Below are positions 58,420 through 64,000 of a DNA stretch of 64,000 nt, piece after piece. The DNA is from an uncultured Collinsella sp. (lineage in GTDB: Bacteria > Actinomycetota > Coriobacteriia > Coriobacteriales > Coriobacteriaceae). A model generated the notes under the pieces. The model worked only from the letters and a program-made list of their open reading frames with translations, was not told the origin of the DNA and searched no databases. The position numbers and the translations under genes are program-made. The first letter of the stretch is position 1. Each line of letters begins with the position of its first letter. The stretch is taken from assembly GCA_900542825.1 (NCBI GenBank), contig UQOY01000004.1, positions 62,001-126,000 on the forward strand, in the 5' to 3' direction.

Positions 58420-59322
58420 ATGGATCGCAAAAAAGCAATCGCGCTCTCATTTTCCGTTCCCGTCGCATGGGGCTTTTCATATCCCCTCATGAAGATCGGC
58501 ATGGACAGCATGAACGCCACGAGCATCGTTGCGCTGCGCTGCATCATCGCCTTTGCGGCTTGCCTGCTGCTCTTCCACAAGCGCGCGTTCCGCATCAACC
58601 GCGACCTTATGGTTCGCGCCGCCATCATCGGTGCCATCATGGCAACCGAGCTCACCTGCATGTGTCTGGGCTCCAGCCTCACTTCTGCCTCCACTGCCGG
58701 CTTTTTGCAGAGCCTGACGGTCGTGATCGTACCGTTTGCCAACGCCGCCCTGCTGCGCCGCGCCCCCGAGCGCAAGGTGCTCGTCGGCACCGCCATCGTC
58801 ACCTGCGGCATGTTGCTGCTCTCGGGCGCCGACTTTACCAGCCTGAATCCCGGCGCGCTCATCATGCTGCTCTCCGCTTTTGTCTATGCCGGACACATCA
58901 TTGTCGCCAAGCGCTTTGTCGAAGATGTCGACCCGCTGGCTCTGGGCGTTTGGCAGCTGGGCTTTGGCGGCTTATTCTCGGGTATCGCCGCATTCACCTT
59001 TGGCGGTTTCACACTTCCCGGCACGCCGGGCGAGGTCGTGGTCGTCGTCGCGCTCGCACTCATCTGCTCTGCCTACGGCTTTATCACACAAACGCTCGTG
59101 CAGCCCCACGTGCCCGCCGAGACCACCGGCTTCGCTTTCTCGCTCGAGCCGGTCTGCTCTGCCGTCTTCTCGTTCTTCCTGGTCGGCGAGGTCCTGAGCC
59201 CCATCGCCTTCTTTGGCGCCGCCCTCATCCTCACCGGCGTCATGGTGGCAACCGTCGAGCTTCCGCGCCTTCGCGCGCATGAACAGGCTCGTATGGCAGG
59301 AGCGCCCGAGCGCGTCTCGTAG
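58420..59322 (+). CDS. EamA-family (DMT) transporter
   Basis: A 300-residue protein with ten hydrophobic segments in two EamA repeats; SFSVPVAWGFSYPLMKIGMD and FSLEPVCSAVFSFFLVGEVL are the repeat signatures. Likely a metabolite exporter. AAAAGGAG precedes the ATG. With its divergent LysR it mirrors the LysR/EamA pair at 9.4-11.3 kb. The C-terminal tail is short and basic. Confidence 0.9.
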   Translation: MDRKKAIALSFSVPVAWGFSYPLMKIGMDSMNATSIVALRCIIAFAACLLLFHKRAFRINRDLMVRAAIIGAIMATELTCMCLGSSLTSASTAGFLQSLTVVIVPFANAALLRRAPERKVLVGTAIVTCGMLLLSGADFTSLNPGALIMLLSAFVYAGHIIVAKRFVEDVDPLALGVWQLGFGGLFSGIAAFTFGGFTLPGTPGEVVVVVALALICSAYGFITQTLVQPHVPAETTGFAFSLEPVCSAVFSFFLVGEVLSPIAFFGAALILTGVMVATVELPRLRAHEQARMAGAPERVS

Positions 59323-59410
59323 ACCCCGCTCTTTATACAGCCGCGGCATAAAGGCAACCGGTGCGCCTTTACAATAGATACCAACAGAGTATCTGCCATA
59401 AAGGAGCCCC

Positions 59411-60136
59411 ATGGACACCGCAACCCACGACCGCAACATAGCAACTTGGTTGGGCGATGCGCCGCAGCCGGTACGTGACACGACGAACCAGCTGCTCGAG
59501 CGCATCGCCCTTTTGCGTGCCGAGCAGACCATCTACCCAGCACAAGACGACATCCTCAATGCCCTCGCCTACACGCCGACCGACCAGGTCAAGGTCGTCA
59601 TCTTGGGTCAAGACCCCTATCACGGGCCCAACCAGGCCATGGGGCTGTCGTTCTCGGTCCCCGCGACGCAAACCAAGTTGCCGCCAAGCCTGCGCAACAT
59701 CTACAAGGAACTCAATGCCGATCTGAACTGCCCCATTCCCGCCACGGGAGATCTAACCCCATGGGCACAACAGGGCGTCCTGCTCCTCAACACCACGCTC
59801 ACCGTGCGCGAGCATGCCGCGAACTCGCACGCCAAACTGGGCTGGAGTACCCTGACCGACTACGTTATCGAACGTTGCTGCCAGCTGCCCCAGCCGATGG
59901 TCTTTTTGGCATGGGGCCGCTTTGCCCAGCAGATGGTCGAGGGCAAGCTCGCCGCGACCGGCGCGGGCAAGGCAACCGGCAAGTTCTGCCTGGCCTCCAC
60001 GCACCCCTCGCCGCTTTCGGCCAACCGTGCCACGGCAGAACTCCCCGCTTTTATGGGGTCGCGCCCCTTCTCCGCTGCCAATCGGCTACTCGAACAGCAC
60101 GGCTCGACCCCCGTCAACTGGACTTGCCTCGACTAA
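59411..60136 (+). CDS. ung: Uracil-DNA glycosylase
   Basis: A 241-residue family 1 uracil-DNA glycosylase that removes uracil from DNA. GQDPYHGPNQAMGLSFSV holds the catalytic Asp68 and the uracil-binding Tyr, LLNTTLTVREHAANSH the Asn-containing strand, and HPSPLSANR the catalytic-loop His. AAAGGAG precedes the ATG. Monocistronic, ended by a shared terminator. Confidence 0.97.
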   Translation: MDTATHDRNIATWLGDAPQPVRDTTNQLLERIALLRAEQTIYPAQDDILNALAYTPTDQVKVVILGQDPYHGPNQAMGLSFSVPATQTKLPPSLRNIYKELNADLNCPIPATGDLTPWAQQGVLLLNTTLTVREHAANSHAKLGWSTLTDYVIERCCQLPQPMVFLAWGRFAQQMVEGKLAATGAGKATGKFCLASTHPSPLSANRATAELPAFMGSRPFSAANRLLEQHGSTPVNWTCLD

Positions 60137-60151
60137 AAATCGAGACATCAA

Positions 60152-60185
60152 AAACGCGCCCGACGGCTTTCCATCGGGCGCGTTT
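60152..60185. terminator. Bidirectional terminator between ung and the SDR gene
   Basis: AAACGCGCCCGA (60152-60163) and TCGGGCGCGTTT (60174-60185) form a 12-bp perfect stem between convergent genes. Confidence 0.9.
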
Positions 60186-60186
60186 C

Positions 60187-60867
60187 CTATTCGGGCCAAA
60201 TAAATTGTGTGCGGCCGGCCTCGCCGCCATCGATCAGCAGGCTCTGCCCGGTCATAAAACGGTTGGTCACGCCCACAAAGTAGATCCACTCGGCGATCTC
60301 TTGGGCAGTGGCCCAGCGCTTAAGCGGCGTAAGCTCCATAATCTGGTTCCACAGGCGTTCGTCTTCCATCACGCAACGGTTGAGCGGCGTGATAACGCCG
60401 CCCGGGTCCACACTGTTGGCGATGGCCTGCGGCGCCAGGCGGTTTGCAAGGTTCTTGGTGTAGGCGATAACGCCACCCTTGCTGGCAGCATAGGCGGGAA
60501 ACTCCGATCCCGTATGTCCGCTCGCCGACCCCACATTGACCACGGATTTAATAGCCGGCGCTGGCTTGGCAGCAAGCCCCTCTCCCACAAAGGCGTAGCG
60601 CTCGGTCACGTTGATGGTGCCACGCAGGTTGGCGGCAATGTCATCGGCCGAATCCTGTACACCGGCAACGTTCACGATTACCTGAGGCTCAAGGTCGCCT
60701 GGAAACGAGTTAGGCTCGCGTACATCAACGATCAGATGGCGGTAGCGCTCGTGCTCGACCGCCGCCGGCAGCAGGTCAAAGCCCACGACCTCGTGGCCCT
60801 CGTCTAAAAAGCGCTGCACGCACGCGGCTCCGATACCGCCCGAAGTGCCCGTGATCAAAACCCGCAT
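60187..60867 (-). CDS. Short-chain dehydrogenase/reductase
   Basis: A 226-residue classical SDR. TGTSGGIG is the NAD(P)-binding glycine motif, NVAG the structural Asn, and YAASK the catalytic Tyr/Lys with the Ser in NVGSASG. It is similar in type to 3-alpha-hydroxysteroid or coniferyl-alcohol dehydrogenases, but the substrate cannot be assigned. In view of bile salt hydrolase in the same window, a bile acid hydroxysteroid dehydrogenase is a possibility only. AAGGAG overlaps the stop of the upstream transporter gene, so they are coupled. Confidence 0.88.
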   Translation of the reverse strand: MRVLITGTSGGIGAACVQRFLDEGHEVVGFDLLPAAVEHERYRHLIVDVREPNSFPGDLEPQVIVNVAGVQDSADDIAANLRGTINVTERYAFVGEGLAAKPAPAIKSVVNVGSASGHTGSEFPAYAASKGGVIAYTKNLANRLAPQAIANSVDPGGVITPLNRCVMEDERLWNQIMELTPLKRWATAQEIAEWIYFVGVTNRFMTGQSLLIDGGEAGRTQFIWPE

Positions 60868-60876
60868 ACTTGCTCC

Positions 60877-61599
60877 TTAGGCGGTTGCGTGGCGCTCGAG
60901 GTACTCGGCGCCCACATTCTCACGCTCCCAGCCACGCACGACCTTGTAGCCCACGGGGCTCAGGAAGACCTCGCACAGCAGCTCGGCAACAGCGCCGGTC
61001 AGCGAGCACATAAGGACCTGCACCCAGGTCCAACCAAAGAACGTATGGCTCACCACAATGGCAAAGACCAGGTTGTCGATAAACTGGCCAACACCCGTGG
61101 ACACATAGGAACGGAAGGCGAAGCTCGCAAAGTTATTCTTTTTGAGCATACGGCCGAGCGACTGGTTGAGCGTGGAATTAACCACGGCAGAAACGAGCAT
61201 TGCCAGCGAAGAGCCCAGCACCACGTACCAGGTGCCACCGATGGTGGCATTAAGGGCAGTGTTGACCTCGATCATGCCCGTGTCGTAGTAAGCGCCCCAC
61301 ATGCCGGGCGTAAGCGAGCATGCCCAAAAGCACAGGCTCACGGCCAGGTTGACCAGCAGCGCGAGGATAGAGATTTTGATGGATGCCTTGGCGCCAAAGC
61401 GCTTGCAGATCATGTCCTGGCACAAAAACGAAACCCAGCTCACCACAAAGCCACAGTCGAGCGCCAGATACGGCAGGCTGATGAGCTCTTTGTTGGCCAG
61501 CAGGTTCATCATGATAACGCTCACGAAAAACAGCGAAACCGTTGCCGCGGGAATGCTCCGCAACAGGACCTTATAGTCCTCCATGACCTTCTTGATCAT
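60877..61599 (-). CDS. VUT-family queuosine-precursor transporter (YhhQ-like)
   Basis: A 240-residue membrane protein with six to seven hydrophobic segments, of the VUT/YhhQ family that imports queuine or preQ1-type precursors (LLANKELISLPYLALDCGFV and GVGQFIDNLVFAIVVSHTFF are characteristic). AAAGGAG precedes the ATG. First gene of a two-gene operon with the SDR gene, 9 bp apart. I found no clear preQ1 riboswitch upstream, only a stem at 61627-61655. Confidence 0.85.
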   Translation of the reverse strand: MIKKVMEDYKVLLRSIPAATVSLFFVSVIMMNLLANKELISLPYLALDCGFVVSWVSFLCQDMICKRFGAKASIKISILALLVNLAVSLCFWACSLTPGMWGAYYDTGMIEVNTALNATIGGTWYVVLGSSLAMLVSAVVNSTLNQSLGRMLKKNNFASFAFRSYVSTGVGQFIDNLVFAIVVSHTFFGWTWVQVLMCSLTGAVAELLCEVFLSPVGYKVVRGWERENVGAEYLERHATA

Positions 61600-61626
61600 T
61601 ATGTACTCCTTTGGTTTTAGGTTTAA

Positions 61627-61655
61627 CGAGCAGGATATCGGACCCGAACTGCTCG
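61627..61655 (-). promoter_or_regulatory. Leader stem upstream of the VUT transporter
   Basis: CGAGCAG and CTGCTCG are perfect 7-bp arms with a 15-base loop, 28-56 bp before the start codon. The loop contains further CGG/CCG pairing. It may be an attenuator; no known riboswitch consensus was recognised. Confidence 0.35.
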
Positions 61656-61755
61656 GACGCCCCGGTCTTGAGACGACGGTGGGTATGATAGCCGCTCACA
61701 CGGCATCAGGCAAGTAAATGGCGCGGCAGCCCCGCAGGGCCACCGCGCCGATGCG

Positions 61756-63369
<1,614 letters not shown>

Positions 63370-63503
63370 GCGGATCCTTTCTTGCATTGAGTGCATTACG
63401 TCGTTGTAACCGCACTATTGTAGCCGCGAAATCCGGCCACAGGGCACCTATCAGGACAAATTCATCAGCTGAGCTTGCTGCGCCGGGCAGCCGCCTCAAG
63501 GAT

Positions 63504-63803
63504 TGTCTCGATCTGTAACAGTAAGACGGGTTTTGAGCCCCTACCTGTTACAGATCAAGACAAACTGGCAGGCCCGCCGGCACAATCTCAATCTGTAACA
63601 TCTAGCCGCCCAAATCGGGTCTAACTGTTACAAATCGAGATAAACGGGGAGGCAGGCAACCAATGTCTCGATCTGTAACATCTAGCAGCCAAAAACTTCT
63701 CCAATTGTTACAGATTGAGACAACCAGGTGGGGCCCGCCAGCATAATCTCAATCTGTAACAGGTAACCGTCCAAATCGGTTCCAGATGTTACAGATTGAG
63801 ATG
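63504..63803. repeat. Tandem array of four palindromic units, 80-bp period
   Basis: Four units each have a left arm like TGTCTCGATCTGTAACA and a right arm TGTTACAGATTGAGACA, 25-base loops between. Left arms start at 63504, 63584, 63664 and 63745; right arms end at 63562, 63642, 63722 and 63803. Arms are 15-17 of 17 matched within units and between units; loops and 21-22-bp GC-rich spacers differ. It fills most of the 543-bp gene-free stretch 63370-63912 between prfC and a GntR gene. It is not a CRISPR array: the repeated part is the palindrome arms, and no cas genes are near. Confidence 0.88.
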
Positions 63804-63853
63804 AATGAACGCACAGACAATCCGAATTTGTCTCTTGCGTAACTGTGTATAGT

Positions 63854-63890
63854 GTATATATACTGTGCTTACCGGTTATATACACGTGTA
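63854..63890 (+). promoter_or_regulatory. Promoter/operator region of the GntR gene
   Basis: GTATATATAC (63854-63863) and TACACGTGTA (63881-63890) are two perfect 10-bp palindromes 27 bp apart, in an AT-rich stretch 23-59 bp before the GntR start. The sites suit autoregulation by a YtrA-type GntR protein. Confidence 0.5.
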
Positions 63891-63912
63891 GCCCAACAGC
63901 TAAGGAGCCGCT

Positions 63913-64000
63913 GTGGACATCATCCTATCCAATTCGAGCGACAAGCCCATCTACGAGCAAATAGCCTCGCAAGTCAAAGCTCAGATCCTTTCGGGCACGC
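63913..64000 (+). CDS. GntR-family regulator, YtrA-like (3' part beyond window)
   Basis: The first 29 codons, from a GTG with AAGGAG upstream, read as an N-terminal GntR helix: DIILSNSSDKPIYEQIASQV followed by KAQILSG. KPIYEQI and KAQILSG are characteristic of the small YtrA subfamily that controls ABC-transporter operons. The rest lies outside the window, so the effector part and downstream genes cannot be judged. Confidence 0.82.
   Translation, partial: MDIILSNSSDKPIYEQIASQVKAQILSGT

Noticed and set aside
61600..61755. preQ1 riboswitch before the VUT transporter
   Set aside because: Only a simple 7-bp stem is visible; the A-rich tail and core of preQ1 aptamers are absent.
63504..63803. 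CRISPR-like array
   Set aside because: Repeated parts are palindrome arms separated by 25-base loops and 21-22-base GC-rich spacers that resemble each other; there is no uniform direct repeat with unique spacers and no cas gene nearby.

Overview
The window reads as chromosomal DNA of a high-GC actinobacterial gut anaerobe of the class Coriobacteriia, most likely Collinsella or a close relative. This is inference from gene content: a bile salt hydrolase, reverse-type rubrerythrin, pdxST with a divergent MocR/PdxR regulator, surface proteins ending in an LAATG sorting signal (the LAxTG type recognised by class E sortases), a Kup potassium importer and GC-rich codon use. I saw no rRNA, tRNA or CRISPR array.

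Layout. 1-2.8 kb: aldehyde/alcohol dehydrogenase operon and rubrerythrin. 2.8-5.9 kb: pdxR facing pdxST (PLP synthesis). 5.9-11.3 kb: two large inverted repeats, a winged-helix-like protein with an RGG tail, peptide deformylase, an XRE-aminotransferase fusion with phased operator repeats, and a LysR/EamA divergent pair. 11.4-16.9 kb: kup, bile salt hydrolase, a second deformylase-like protein lacking the catalytic Glu, and an NCS2 purine permease. 16.9-26.3 kb: three paralogous LAATG-anchored surface proteins with a shared promoter element, two of them made by a tandem duplication that also copied the permease tail; an esterase, a uracil permease and a MetE-like protein lie among them. 26.3-31.6 kb: LuxR and LysR regulators, a HAD phosphatase, and a TPP-riboswitch-controlled thiM / thiamine-binding / thiE operon.

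31.6-40.4 kb: a 62-bp-period palindrome array, patatin-like lipase, two paralogous GGDEF/PAS signalling proteins (one with EAL), a flavin reductase, an ArsC-like protein, a CobW-type GTPase and trmL. 40.4-50.1 kb: an accessory stretch marked by six copies of a GTGACAAAGGG palindrome. It holds an AT-richer EcsC/DUF4230/lipoprotein module, a serine recombinase, two AAA-winged-helix ATPases each preceded by three 10-bp-phased repeats, a UvrA-like ATPase and an acetyltransferase. 50-64 kb: a Tet(M)-like ribosomal protection GTPase, another acetyltransferase, small proteins, rRNA methyltransferases (rsmJ, rlmA), MATE exporter, a second LysR/EamA pair, ung, a VUT-family transporter with an SDR, release factor 3, a four-unit 80-bp palindrome array, and the start of a GntR regulator cut by the window edge.

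The main themes are vitamin and nucleobase metabolism, surface presentation, second-messenger and one-component regulation, and an unusual density of intergenic palindromes. The candidates most likely to be new are the two palindrome arrays, the phased repeats upstream of the AAA paralogs, the conserved extended signal peptide with its promoter element, the RGG-tailed winged-helix protein and the XRE-aminotransferase autoregulator.
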